NCBI GenBank assembly: GCA_000720845.1
Contig: JODU01000011.1
Coordinates: forward strand, 186,001 to 250,000
Source: Kitasatospora aureofaciens
GTDB lineage: Bacteria > Actinomycetota > Actinomycetes > Streptomycetales > Streptomycetaceae
Direction: 5' to 3'
DNA length: 64,000 nucleotides
Shown here: one piece after another, positions 1-10,262 of the stretch
How the letters are laid out: the number at the start of each line of letters is the position of its first letter
How positions within the stretch are numbered: position 1 is the first letter of the stretch
Made by a program: the position numbers and the translations under genes
Notes under the pieces: generated by a model
The model's input: only the letters and a program-made list of their open reading frames with translations
Databases searched by the model: none
What the model was told of the DNA's origin: nothing

Positions 1-1103
1 CGCCGGTAGCGCAGGCGGGCGGAGCGGACGTGGCGGTCGTAGGCGCCGGAGGTGAGGAACTCGGCCAGGGTCAGCTGGTCCAGCACGCCGCTGGTGTCGA
101 GGCCCCCGCGGGACGCCGCGAGGTCGTCGGCGAGGCCCGGCGGGAGCACGGCCCAGGCCAGCCGCAGGCCGGGGGCGAGGGACTTGCTCGCGGTACCGAG
201 GTAGACGACGCGGTCGGGGTCCAGGCCCTGGAGGGCGCCGACGGGCTGGCGGTCGTAGCGGAACTCGCCGTCGTAGTCGTCCTCCAGGACCAGGCCGCCG
301 GTGCGCCGCGCCCAGTCCACGACGGCGGTCCGCCGGTCGGGGTGCAGGGGCACGCCCATCGGGAACTGGTGGGCGGGGGTGAGCAGCACGGCGCCCGCGC
401 CGGCCGGCCCGACGGGGTCGGTGCCGCGCGCGTCGAAGGGCAGCGGGACGGTGCGCAGTCCGGCGGCGGTCAGCAGGTCGCGGTGCACGTGGAGGCCGTA
501 CGACTCGACGGCGACGGTGTGCACGCCGCGCGCCCTCAGCACGGCGGCGAGCAGGGTCAGGCCGTGCGCGAACCCGCCGAGGACCACCAGGCGTTCGGGG
601 TCGGCGCGCACACCGCGGGCCCGGGCGAGGTAGCCGGCCAGAGCGGTCCGCAGCTCCGGGCGCCCGCGGGGGTCGCCGTAGCCGAGGGCGTCGTGCGGGG
701 CGGCGGTGAGAGCGCGGCGGGCCGCCTTGAGCCACTCCGCGCGCGGGAAGGAGGCCAGGTCGGGCGTGCCCGGGCGGAGGTCGTAGGCGGGGCGGGTGCC
801 GGCTCGGGGGCGCGGGGCCGACCCTGCGGGCGGGACGACGGCACGGTCCGCGACGCGGGTGCCGGAGCCCTGGCGCGCGGTGAGCCAGCCCTCGGCGACG
901 AGGTCGGCGTAGGCGTCGGCGACGGTGTTGCGGGCGATGCCTAGGTCGGCGGCGAGAGTGCGGGAGGAGGGCAGGCGGGTGCCGGCGGCCAGGCGGCCGG
1001 TGCGGACGGCCTCGCGCAGGGCGTCGGTCAGCCCGCGGCGCAGGCCCGGCCCGGCCGGTTCCAGGTGCAGGTCGACGCCGAGAGTGGCCCAGGGATTCGC
1101 CAT
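1..1103 (-). CDS. MocR/PdxR-type GntR regulator with aminotransferase-like domain (3' end cut by window)
   Basis: At least 367 codons are visible and the stop lies outside the window. Residues about 15-80 form a GntR winged helix (LPSSRTLAADLGIARNTV, then YADLVAEGWL). From about residue 110 it continues as a fold-type I aminotransferase-like domain. Lys307 in GTASKSLAPGLRL is the expected pyridoxal-phosphate Schiff-base lysine, and the DDYDGEFRY motif that precedes it in this family is present. The start is the ATG ending at 1103; the ATG ending at 1116 is out of frame. MocR proteins usually control the divergent gene, here the AhpD-like pair. The effector is unknown; some relatives sense PLP or GABA, others do not. 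Family call is firm, target is inference. Confidence 0.93.
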   Translation of the reverse strand, partial: MANPWATLGVDLHLEPAGPGLRRGLTDALREAVRTGRLAAGTRLPSSRTLAADLGIARNTVADAYADLVAEGWLTARQGSGTRVADRAVVPPAGSAPRPRAGTRPAYDLRPGTPDLASFPRAEWLKAARRALTAAPHDALGYGDPRGRPELRTALAGYLARARGVRADPERLVVLGGFAHGLTLLAAVLRARGVHTVAVESYGLHVHRDLLTAAGLRTVPLPFDARGTDPVGPAGAGAVLLTPAHQFPMGVPLHPDRRTAVVDWARRTGGLVLEDDYDGEFRYDRQPVGALQGLDPDRVVYLGTASKSLAPGLRLAWAVLPPGLADDLAASRGGLDTSGVLDQLTLAEFLTSGAYDRHVRSARLRYR

Positions 1104-1150
1104 GGAAATGGACCATACCCCTGGGCTGCTTCGTTCCTAGGGTCGAGGGC
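1101..1150 (+). promoter_or_regulatory. Divergent MocR / AhpD promoter, likely leaderless on the AhpD side
   Basis: Only 47 bases separate the two divergent starts. A TAGGGT -10 box at 1138-1143 lies exactly 7 bases before the ATG at 1151, the usual layout of leaderless Streptomyces transcripts. No good -35 box is spaced 16-19 bases upstream, which would fit a promoter that needs the MocR protein as activator. The CCATGG core at 1100-1105 overlaps the regulator start codon. Confidence 0.5.
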
Positions 1151-1657
1151 ATGACGCACCACGATGAGACGACGACCGCGGAGCACGCCTCCGAACTGCC
1201 CGTACGGCTGGAGTGGGCCAAGCACGCACCCGAGGTGCACAAGGCGATGATCCGGCTGGACACGGCCGCGCGGCGCGGGGTGGATCCGACGCTGTACGAG
1301 CTGGTGAAGATCCGCGCCTCCCAGATCAACCACTGCGCCCTGTGCATCGACATGCACAGCAAGGACGCCCTCGCGGCCGGGGAGAGCGTGGAGCGGATCA
1401 TCCAGCTCAGCGCCTGGGAGGAGTCGCGGCACTTCTACACGGAGAAGGAGCTGGCGGCGCTGGAGCTGACGGAGGCCGTGACCGTGCTGACGGACGGCTT
1501 CGTCCCCGACGAGGTCTACGAGAGGGTCGCGAAACACTTCGAGGAGCCGGAGCTGGCGCAGCTGATCGCCGTCATCACGGTGATCAACGCCTGGAACCGC
1601 TTCGGCGTGACCTGCCGCCTGACCCCGGGGCACTACCGGCCGGGACAGCACGGATGA
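1151..1657 (+). CDS. AhpD-like carboxymuconolactone decarboxylase family protein (first copy)
   Basis: A 168-residue all-helical AhpD-like protein. The family motif E-x11-C-x2-C-x3-H is complete: Glu50, Cys62, Cys65, His69 (HCALCIDMH). In AhpD this CxxC pair reduces peroxiredoxin or peroxides. Many homologues carry the annotation carboxymuconolactone decarboxylase only by fold, and no protocatechuate genes lie nearby, so a thiol-redox role is more likely. No ribosome binding site is needed if the transcript is leaderless. Its stop overlaps the start of the next gene by four bases (ATGA), so the two are translationally coupled. The substrate cannot be told from sequence. Confidence 0.88.
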   Translation: MTHHDETTTAEHASELPVRLEWAKHAPEVHKAMIRLDTAARRGVDPTLYELVKIRASQINHCALCIDMHSKDALAAGESVERIIQLSAWEESRHFYTEKELAALELTEAVTVLTDGFVPDEVYERVAKHFEEPELAQLIAVITVINAWNRFGVTCRLTPGHYRPGQHG

Positions 1658-2100
1658 CGGCCCGCACGCGGCTCCTGGACCGGGAGGTCGCGCAGGCCAT
1701 GTCCGCGCTCAGCGCGGCGGCCAAGAAGGGGCTCGGCGACCCCGTGCTCGCCGAACTGGTGATGATCCGGGCCTCGCAGCTCAACCACTGCGCGTTCTGC
1801 CTGGACATGCACCTCACCCTGGCCCGGAAGAACGGGGAGAGCGAGCAGCGGCTCGGTCTGCTCGACGCCTGGGAGGAGGCCGAGGAGCTCTACAGCGAGC
1901 GGGAGCGGGCCGCGCTCGCGCTGACCGAGGCGGTGACGGTGCTGACGGAGGGCTTCGTGCCCGACGCCGTGTACGAGCGGGCCGCCGCGCACTTCCCGGA
2001 CGGCGAGCTGGCCCACCTCGTCGGGCTGATCGCCGTCATCAACAGCTGGAACCGGGTGATGGTCGGCCGCCGCATCCCGCCGGGGGGTTACACACCATGA
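1654..2100 (+). CDS. AhpD-like carboxymuconolactone decarboxylase family protein (second copy)
   Basis: A 148-residue paralogue of the preceding gene with the same complete motif (Glu34, Cys46, Cys49, His53 in HCAFCLDMH). The two share the segments ALTEAVTVLT, GFVPD and VINSWNR/VINAWNR, so they arose by tandem duplication. This copy lacks about 20 N-terminal residues of the first. Start is the ATG overlapping the upstream stop; the downstream gene overlaps its own stop in the same ATGA way, giving a tight three-gene operon. The two copies may form a heteromer, since AhpD enzymes are trimers; this is inference. Confidence 0.87.
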   Translation: MTARTRLLDREVAQAMSALSAAAKKGLGDPVLAELVMIRASQLNHCAFCLDMHLTLARKNGESEQRLGLLDAWEEAEELYSERERAALALTEAVTVLTEGFVPDAVYERAAAHFPDGELAHLVGLIAVINSWNRVMVGRRIPPGGYTP

Positions 2101-2816
2101 GCGAGGCCGGCACCTTCCGCGCCCTGCACCACGGCCGGGCTCCGGGCGACCCGCTCGTCCTGCCGGGCCCCTGGGACGCGGCGAGCGCCCGCGTCTTCGC
2201 TCAGGCCGGTTTCCCGGCGCTGGCGACGCCCAGTGCCGGGGTCGCCGCGTCGCTCGGGTACGAGGACGGGCGGACCCCGGCCGACGAGATGTTCGCGGCG
2301 GTCGCGCGGATCGCCCGGGCGGTCGACGTCCCGGTGTCGGCGGACGTGGAGGACGGGTACGGGCTGGCCCCCGGGGAACTGGTGGAGCGGCTGCTCACGG
2401 CGGGGGCCGTGGGCTGCAATCTGGAGGACTCCACCGGCGGGGTGCTCAAGGACCCGCGCGAGCACGCCGCGTGGCTGGCCGAGGTGCGGGCGGCGGCCGG
2501 GGACCGGCTGTTCGTCAACGCCCGGATCGACACGTTCGTCAGGGGCGTCGCCGACCCGGACCGGGCCATTGAACGTGCCGCGCTGTACGTCGCCGCGGGC
2601 GCCGACTGCGTGTGTCCGATCGGCGCCCCCGTGGACGTGGTGCCGCTGCTGCGGGCCGGCATCCAGGGGCCGGTGAACGTCGTCGCGCGGCCCGGGGACG
2701 GCCCCTCGCCCGCCCAGCTCGGCGAACTCGGGGCCACCCGGGTCACGTTCGGGCCGGGTCTCCAGCGGCGCGCGGAGCGGGCGGTGCGGGAGATCGCGGC
2801 GGAGCTGACGAAGTGA
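2097..2816 (+). CDS. Isocitrate lyase / PEP mutase family protein
   Basis: A 239-residue TIM-barrel protein of the isocitrate lyase/phosphoenolpyruvate mutase superfamily. It has the metal-binding acidic segment VSADVEDGYG (Asp83, Glu85, Asp86) and a second acidic pair at Glu110-Asp111 (CNLEDS). It lacks the KKCGH active-site loop of true isocitrate lyase, so a C-C or P-C lyase on an oxaloacetate-like acid is more likely; oxaloacetate hydrolase or methylisocitrate lyase-like activity cannot be excluded. It overlaps the second AhpD gene by four bases and ends four bases before the stop of the convergent betaine-transport operon. What links it to the AhpD pair is not known. Confidence 0.85.
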   Translation: MSEAGTFRALHHGRAPGDPLVLPGPWDAASARVFAQAGFPALATPSAGVAASLGYEDGRTPADEMFAAVARIARAVDVPVSADVEDGYGLAPGELVERLLTAGAVGCNLEDSTGGVLKDPREHAAWLAEVRAAAGDRLFVNARIDTFVRGVADPDRAIERAALYVAAGADCVCPIGAPVDVVPLLRAGIQGPVNVVARPGDGPSPAQLGELGATRVTFGPGLQRRAERAVREIAAELTK

Positions 2817-2819
2817 GGG

Positions 2820-3770
2820 TCAGGGCAGCCACTTCTTCCAGACGGACTCGTGGCCGTCCACCCACTTCTTCGCCGCCTCGTCGGGCCGCATCTTCCGCTC
2901 GGCGATCATCAGGGAGACCTGGTTCTGGTCCTCCGTCGTCCACTTGAACCTCTTGAGGAACTCCGCGGCCTTGCCGCCGTCCTCGGCGAAACCGGCGTTG
3001 AGGTACTTCTGCAGCGGGGTGACGGGGTAGGCGCAGTCGACCTTCGCCGGGTCGGCGTCGCAGCCCTCCTCGTACGGCGGCAGCTTCACCTCGGTCATCG
3101 GGATCTTCTCCATCAGCCACTGGGGGGTGTACCAGTAGCTCAGGAAGGGCTTCTTCTCCTTGGCGAACTGCTGCATCTGGGTGATCTGGGCGGCCTCGGA
3201 TCCGGCGAAGACGACCTGGTAGTCCAGGTCCAGGTTCTTCACCAGGGCCTTGTCGTTGGTGACGTAGGACGGGGAGCCGTCCATGAGCTGGCCCTTGCCG
3301 CCGCTCTCGGCGGTGCGCAGCAGGTCGGCGTACTTGTCGAGGTTCTTCCAGTTCGTGACGTCCGGGTGCTTCTTCGCGAAGTACGTCGGGACGAACCAGC
3401 CGATGTGCCCGGTGACGCCGAGGTCGCCGCCGGCGGCGATGGTCTTCTTGTCCTTGACGTAGCGCTGTTCCTGCTCGGGGTGGCCCCAGTCCTCCAGGAT
3501 GGCGTCCACGCGGCCCTGGTTCAGCGCGTCCCAGGCGGGGACCTCGTCGACCTGGACGGTGTCGACGCGATAGCCCAGCTCGTGCTCCAGCAGGTACTGG
3601 GCGACGGCCACGTTGGCCTGGGCGCCGACCCAGGACTGCACGGACAGGGTGACGGTCTTGGCCCCCTGGGCGTTGGCGAACGGGGACGCCTGCTTGGTCA
3701 TGTCGGCGGCGCCGCAGCCGGTGGCCAGCACCAGCACGGCGGCGGCCGCCGCGATCCGCTTGCGGGACAT
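2820..3770 (-). CDS. Glycine betaine/choline ABC transporter substrate-binding lipoprotein
   Basis: A 316-residue OpuAC-family binding protein. The N-terminus is a lipoprotein signal peptide with lipobox LATGC (Cys19), so the mature protein is tethered outside the membrane. The body carries the type II binding-protein pattern with several Trp and Tyr residues that could form the aromatic cage for a trimethylammonium group (SWVGA, WDALNQ, YWYTPQWL). It is the last gene of the five-gene choline/betaine operon and starts one base after the permease stop. Choline, carnitine or betaine as ligand cannot be separated by eye. Confidence 0.9.
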   Translation of the reverse strand: MSRKRIAAAAAVLVLATGCGAADMTKQASPFANAQGAKTVTLSVQSWVGAQANVAVAQYLLEHELGYRVDTVQVDEVPAWDALNQGRVDAILEDWGHPEQEQRYVKDKKTIAAGGDLGVTGHIGWFVPTYFAKKHPDVTNWKNLDKYADLLRTAESGGKGQLMDGSPSYVTNDKALVKNLDLDYQVVFAGSEAAQITQMQQFAKEKKPFLSYWYTPQWLMEKIPMTEVKLPPYEEGCDADPAKVDCAYPVTPLQKYLNAGFAEDGGKAAEFLKRFKWTTEDQNQVSLMIAERKMRPDEAAKKWVDGHESVWKKWLP

Positions 3771-3771
3771 C

Positions 3772-5717
3772 TCAGGCGCCCTTCTTCGTACGGCGTTCGG
3801 TGGGCTGGGTGACGCGGTCGAGCATCAGGCCGAGGCAGACGATCGCGGCGCCCGCCACCAGACCGGTCGCCAGGTCGCCCTGGGCGAGGCCGAAGACGAC
3901 CTGGTAGCCGAGCGCGCCACCGCCGACCAGGCCGCCGATGATGACGACGGCGAGGACCAGGACGACGCCCTGGTTGACGGCGAGGAGCAGGGCCGGGCGG
4001 GCCAGCGGGAGCTGGACCTGGCGCAGCTGCTGGCCGCTGGTGGCGCCGAGCGAGCGGGCCGACTCCAGGGCGGCCGGGTCGACCTGGCGCAGGCCCTGGG
4101 CGGTGATGCGGACCACGGCCGGCAGGGCGTAGACGACCGCGGCGGCCGCGGCGGGCGCGCGGCCCACGCCGAACAGGGCGACGACCGGGATCAGGTACAC
4201 GAACTGCGGCATCGTCTGGAAGACGTCGAGCACGGGCCGCAGCAGGCGTTCGAAGCGGTCGCTGCGGGCGGCGGCGATGCCGGTGGCGAAGCCGACGATC
4301 AGGGTCACCGCGACGGCGGCGAGCACCTGCGAGAGCGTGTCCAGGGACGGGTCCCACACGCCGAGCACGCCGATCGCGGCCATCGCGAGGACGGCGGTGA
4401 GCGCGGTGCGCCAGGTGCCGATCAGCCAGGCCAGTGCGGCGACGATCAGGAGTACGGACCACCAGGGCAGCCACTGGAGGCCGTCCCGCAGCGGGTTGAG
4501 GACCCAGCTGGTGAAGTGCGCGGCCCAGTCGGCGGTGCCGCCGACGACGGGGACGCCGGAGTACAGGTGGGCGGTCATCCAGTCGACGGCCCGGTTGACG
4601 GGCTCGGCGATGTCCACCTCCCATCCGTCGGGCCAGTCGAGGAGTCCGGCCAGCCGCCCGGCGAGCGCGACGGCCGCGGCGACGACCAGGGCGTACAGCC
4701 AGGTCACCGGGGACTTCCCGGCCTCGCCGAGCCGCTGACCCGCCGCTGCGGTCACCCGGTCCAGGACGACGGCGAGCAGCACGATCGGGATGCCGGCCGC
4801 GAGTGCCGCGCCGACGTCGACGGAGGCGAGCGCCTGGTAGACGCGGTCACCGAGGCCGCCGGCGCCGATGACGGAGGCGATGACGGCCATGGACAGCGCC
4901 ATCATGATCGTCTGGTTGAGGCCGAGGAGGAGTTCCTTGCGGGCCAGCGGGATGCGGGCGGTCAGCAGCCGCTGGCGGGCGGTGGTGCCGAGGGACTCGA
5001 CGGCCTCCAGCACCTCCTTGTCCGCGCCGCGCAGGCCCAGCGAGGTGAGCCGGGCCATGGGCGGGGCGGCGTAGACGACGGTGGCCAGGACGGCGGCGGG
5101 GACGCCGATGCCGAAGACCAGGACGACGGGGAGGAGGTAGGCGAAGGCGGGCAGCACCTGCATGGTGTCGAGCACCGGGCGCAGGACGCGGTCCATCCGG
5201 TCGGAGAGGCCGGCGGCCAGGCCCAGCAGGGCGCCCACGGCGACCGACGCGAGGACCGCGACGACCATGAGTGCCAGGGTCTGCATGGTGGGCACCCACA
5301 TGCCGAGCAGGCCGCAGGCCAGGAACGCCGCGGCGGTGCCCGCGGCGAGCTTCACGCCGGCCACCCGCCAGGCGACCAGGGCGCCGATCGCGGTGACCCC
5401 GGCCCAGCCGACGGCGAGGAGGGCGAGGTACACGGCGCGTACGGCGAGGACGACGACGTTGCTGACGTGGCCGAAGAAGTAGAGGAACAGCGGGTGGCTG
5501 TCCCGGTTGTCGATGATCCAGTCGCTGGTCTTGCCGAGGGGTTCGGAGACGTCGACGGTGAGGGCGGTGGGCCAGGTGGTGCCGGGCCACTGCGTGACGG
5601 CTATGGGGACGAGGACGGCTGCCGCCAGGGCCAGGGTGAGGAGCTTGCGGACGGCTCTGCGGCTGAGGATGCCCGGCGGGGCGGCTTTCCGCGAGGCCTG
5701 TGCGGTGATCGTTGCCA

Positions 5718-5718
<1 letters not shown>
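3772..5718 (-). CDS. Glycine betaine/choline ABC transporter permease, two permease domains fused
   Basis: At 648 residues it is about twice the length of a single OpuAB/ProW permease. Two BPD_transp_1 domains can be read, each ending in the EAA-type cytoplasmic loop: EAVESLGTTARQRLLTARIP in the first half and ESARSLGATSGQQLRQVQLP in the second. Each is preceded by a QVLPAF/QTMPQF segment. The halves therefore form a covalent dimer that should bind one ATPase dimer. Its ATG overlaps the ATPase stop (ATGA) and one base separates it from the binding protein, so the transporter is translated as a unit. Confidence 0.9.
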
Positions 5719-6868
<1,150 letters not shown>

Positions 6869-6872
<4 letters not shown>

Positions 6873-8401
6873 CGGGCGTCACCGCCGATCAGCTCGACGG
6901 CGCGCTCGCCGACCATGAGGACTCCGATCATCGGGTTGACGGCGGGCATGGTCGGGAAGACGGACGCGTCGGCGATCCGCAGGCCCTCGATGCCGCGGAC
7001 GCGCAGCTCGGGGTCGACGACTGCCTGTTCGTCGGTGGCGGCGCCCATCCGGCAGGTGCCGGCCGGGTGGTAGACGGTGTGGGCGACCTTGCGGGCGTAC
7101 TCGCTCAGCTCCTCGTCGCCGGTGACGTCCGGGCCGGGGCAGACCTCGCGCTTGAGCCAGCCGGCCAGCGGCTGGGACGCGGCGATCTCGCGGGCGATGC
7201 GGATGCCGTCGACGAGGGTGCGGCCGTCGTAGTCGTCCTCGTCGGTGAAGTAGCGGAAGTCCAGGGCGGGCTTCACGGACGGGTCGGCGCTGGTGAGGTA
7301 GAGGCGGCCGCGGGACTTCGGCTTGGGGATGTTCGGGGTCATGGAGACGCCGAACTCGGGGCGCTCGTAGCCCAGTCGCTCCGGATTGTCCGTGAACGGG
7401 ATCTGGTAGAAGTGGAACATCAGGTCGGGGCCCGCGTGTTCGGGGTCGCGGCGCACGAACAGGCCGGCGTCGGAGTCCATCGCGGAGTTGTCCGGGATGG
7501 GGCCGTCGGTCTCCCACACGATCACCGACTCGGGGTGGTCGAGCAGGTTCTCGCCGACGCCGGGCAGGTCGAGCGCCACGGGTATGCCGAGGGCCTCCAG
7601 CTGGTCCTTCGGGCCGATGCCGGAGTGCAGCAGCAGACGCGGCGAGTCGACGGCGCCGGCGCTGAGGACGACCTCGTTCCTCGCCTTGACCAGGATCTCC
7701 TGGCCGTCCTTGGTGCGGACGTGGACGCCCGCGGCGCGGGTGCCGTCGAGTTCGAGCCGGTACGCCCAGGTCTCCAGCATCAGCGTGAGGTTGGCGCGCT
7801 CGTCCATCACGGGGTGCAGGTATGCCACCGACGCCGACGAGCGCTTGTTGTTCTCGGGGTGGTAGGCGAGGTCGAAGAAGCCGGCGCCCTCGGTGAACGG
7901 CTTCTTGTTGAAGCCCTCCACCCGGGGGACGCCCAGCGTGTGCTGCGCCGAGTCGACGAAGTCGCGGGCGATGGCGTTGCGGTCCTTCTCGTCGACCGGG
8001 ACGATGTTGTTCTTCAGCCGGGCGAAGTACGCCTCCATCTGCACCGCGCCCCAGCCCTTGGCGCCGGCCGCCTCCCACTCGTCCCAGTCGGACGGCAGCG
8101 GCTTGAAGGCGATGAGGGTGTTGTGCGAGGAGCAGCCGCCGAGGACGCGGGCGCGGCTGTGCCGGATGTGCGAGTTGCCGCGCGGCTGCTCGGTGGTGGG
8201 GTAGTCGTAGTCCAGTTCGCCGCCGAGCAGGCCCATCCAGCGGCGCAGGGTCAGCACGTCCTCGCGGCCGACGTCGCTGGGGCCGCCCTCGATGACGGCG
8301 ACGGTGACGTCCGGGTTCTCGGTGAGGCGGGAGGCGATCACCGATCCCGCGGTGCCGCCGCCGATGACGACGTAGTCGTAGACCTGGGTGGTTTCGGGCA
8401 T
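6869..8401 (-). CDS. Choline oxidase/dehydrogenase-like GMC flavoenzyme
   Basis: About 510 residues of a glucose-methanol-choline oxidoreductase. The FAD-binding GGGTAG follows a first beta strand at residues 11-19. GGCSSHN near residues 88-94 places a histidine (about 93) where choline oxidase of Arthrobacter covalently binds FAD. The catalytic YHPAGT histidine (about 444) and VNP asparagine (about 488) are present. From memory the Arthrobacter enzyme aligns along its length. Expected reaction: choline to betaine aldehyde and possibly on to glycine betaine. A ribosome binding site lies in the 54-base gap after the aldehyde dehydrogenase gene. Oxygen versus quinone as acceptor cannot be decided here. 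Confidence 0.88.
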
Positions 8402-8455
8402 GGGGGTACTCCAGTGGGGAGTGGGGACGGGGTGCGACGGGTGCGAACGGGCGGG

Positions 8456-9985
8456 TCAGCCGGCGAACCAGCGGACGGGCTTCGGCGCGAGGTTCTGGTA
8501 GACGTGCTTGCTCTCGCGGTACTCGGCCAGACCGGCGGGGCCGAGTTCGCGGCCGACGCCGCTCTTGCCGAAGCCGCCCCACTCCGCCTGCGGCAGGTAG
8601 GGGTGGAAGTCGTTGATCCACACGGTGCCGTGCCGCAGCCGGCCCGCGACCCGGCGGGCCCGACCCGCGTCGGCGGTCCAGACGGCACCGGCCAGACCGT
8701 ACTCGGTGTCGTTGGCGAGGGCTACGGCCTCGTCCTCGGTACGGAAGGTCTCGACGGTGAGTACCGGCCCGAAGACCTCCTCCCGCACCACCCGCATCCC
8801 GCGGTGGCAGTGGTCGAGGACGGTCGGCTCGTAGAAGTAGCCGCTCTCGGGCCGCTGGGGCGACGGCTCGGGACGCTTGCCGCCGCAGCGCAGTACGGCG
8901 CCCTCGGCGAGGGCGGAGGCGACGTAGTCCTCGGTCTTGGCGCGCTGCTGCGCGGAGACGAGCGGCCCGCACTCGACACCGTCCTCGGTGCCGCGGCCGA
9001 GGCGGATCATCCCGGCGCGGCGGGCGAGTTCGGCGACGAAGCGTTCGCGGACGGACTCCTCGACGATGAGGCGGCCGCCCGCGGAGCAGACCTGGCCGCT
9101 GTGGATGAAGGCGGCGTTGAGTGCCTGGTCGACGGCGGTGTCGAAGCCCTCCTCGGTCCCGCAGGCGTCGGCGAAGACGACGTTGGGGTTCTTGCCGCCG
9201 AGTTCGAGGGCGACCTTCTTGACCGTGACGGCGGCGGCCTGGGCGACCTTGGTGCCGCTGGCCAGGCCGCCGGTGAAGGAGACCAGGTCGACGTCGGGGT
9301 GCTCGGCGAGCCGGGCGCCGACGGTGTGGCCGGGGCCGGTGACGATGTTCGCGACGCCGGTGGGGAGGCCGGCCTCGACGAGCAGGTCGATCAGGGCGAT
9401 CGTGGTGAGCGGCGTGATCTCGCTCGGCTTGATCACGAAGGTGTTGCCGGCGGCGAGGGCCGGGGCGATCTTCCAACTGGCCTGGAGGAGCGGGTAGTTC
9501 CAGGGAGTGATCATCGCGCAGACGCCGACCGGCTCGTGCACGACGACGCTGTGGATGTCGGGCGAGCCCGCGTCGACGACCCGGCCGGGGGCCTCGCCGG
9601 CGACCAGGTCCGCGAAGTAGCGGAAGGCGTCGGCGACGCAGTCGATGTCGACGCGCCCCTCCTCGACGGTCTTGCCCGCGTCGCGGCTCTCCAGCAGGCC
9701 GAGCTCCTCGCGGTCGCGCACGAGGAGGTCGGCGACACGGCGCAGCAGGGCGGCGCGTCCGGCGACCGGGGTGTGCGGCCACTCGCCCGTGTCGAAGGCC
9801 CGCCGGGCGGCGGCCACCGCGAGGTCGGTGTCCTTCTCGTCGCCCTCCGCGACCACGGTGAACGGCAGGGCGTCCGCGGGATCGAGGATCTCGCGGGTGG
9901 CGCCGGAGGACGCCGCGAGCCACTCGCCGCCCGCGTGGATGGTCCGGTGGGCCCGCTCGGTCCGGGTTTCCGCTCTGTTCGCCAT
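8456..9985 (-). CDS. Betaine aldehyde dehydrogenase-like NAD(P)-dependent aldehyde dehydrogenase
   Basis: A 509-residue aldehyde dehydrogenase with all family landmarks: ITPWNYPL, the cofactor loop FTGGLASGT, the glutamate motif LELGGKNP and the nucleophile cysteine in HSGQVCSAGG. It is the first gene of the minus-strand operon followed by a choline oxidase-like enzyme and a betaine/choline transporter, which makes betaine aldehyde the natural substrate (GbsA/BetB role). The ATG ends at 9985 with a GGAAGG sequence about 11 bases upstream. The active-site loop has GLASG where many family members have GSTxxG. Product of the pathway is the osmoprotectant glycine betaine. Confidence 0.88.
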   Translation of the reverse strand: MANRAETRTERAHRTIHAGGEWLAASSGATREILDPADALPFTVVAEGDEKDTDLAVAAARRAFDTGEWPHTPVAGRAALLRRVADLLVRDREELGLLESRDAGKTVEEGRVDIDCVADAFRYFADLVAGEAPGRVVDAGSPDIHSVVVHEPVGVCAMITPWNYPLLQASWKIAPALAAGNTFVIKPSEITPLTTIALIDLLVEAGLPTGVANIVTGPGHTVGARLAEHPDVDLVSFTGGLASGTKVAQAAAVTVKKVALELGGKNPNVVFADACGTEEGFDTAVDQALNAAFIHSGQVCSAGGRLIVEESVRERFVAELARRAGMIRLGRGTEDGVECGPLVSAQQRAKTEDYVASALAEGAVLRCGGKRPEPSPQRPESGYFYEPTVLDHCHRGMRVVREEVFGPVLTVETFRTEDEAVALANDTEYGLAGAVWTADAGRARRVAGRLRHGTVWINDFHPYLPQAEWGGFGKSGVGRELGPAGLAEYRESKHVYQNLAPKPVRWFAG

Positions 9986-10021
9986 GGTGGGATGTGCCTT
10001 CCGTTCCTGGTCAACGCCCCT

Positions 10022-10039
10022 GTGTCACACACGTGTCAC
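10022..10039. promoter_or_regulatory. Direct repeat GTGTCAC-N4-GTGTCAC upstream of the choline operon
   Basis: Two identical heptamers at 10022-10028 and 10033-10039 lie 11 bases apart centre to centre, one helical turn, and 37-54 bases upstream of the aldehyde dehydrogenase start. This spacing and position suit a dimeric regulator contacting one face of DNA. No regulator gene is adjacent to the operon. Operator role is inference. Confidence 0.4.
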
Positions 10040-10202
10040 TCTCGGGGACCGTGAGCCCCTGCCCCACTGCCCCGTATGCATGCCGATTCGGTCGTCGAAA
10101 GTGCGGCGCATCACTAATAAAAGGGGCACATGCCGACCAGGTGGACAGGGATCCGGCGACAACCGCTACCGCGGGAGACGGGCGCCGGGAGGCCGGGAAC
10201 GG

Positions 10203-10246
10203 GCACGGGCCCCGTTCCCGGCCGGAGCCGGGAACGGGGCCCGTGC
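10203..10246 (-). terminator. Perfect 20-bp hairpin after mdh
   Basis: Positions 10203-10222 and 10227-10246 are exact inverted repeats of 20 bases around the 4-base loop CGGA. It starts 17 bases past the malate dehydrogenase stop. No U-run follows on the minus strand, as is common for Streptomyces terminators. It also shields the divergent upstream region of the choline operon. Confidence 0.85.
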
Positions 10247-10262
10247 GGGCGTCGGGGCGGGC

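Noticed and set aside
7067..10054. Very long open frame (995 codons) on the plus strand opposite the choline operon
   Set aside because: High-GC DNA leaves long antisense frames open; the translation is Gly/Val/Asp/Ala-biased with no domain, while the opposite strand encodes two well-known enzymes.
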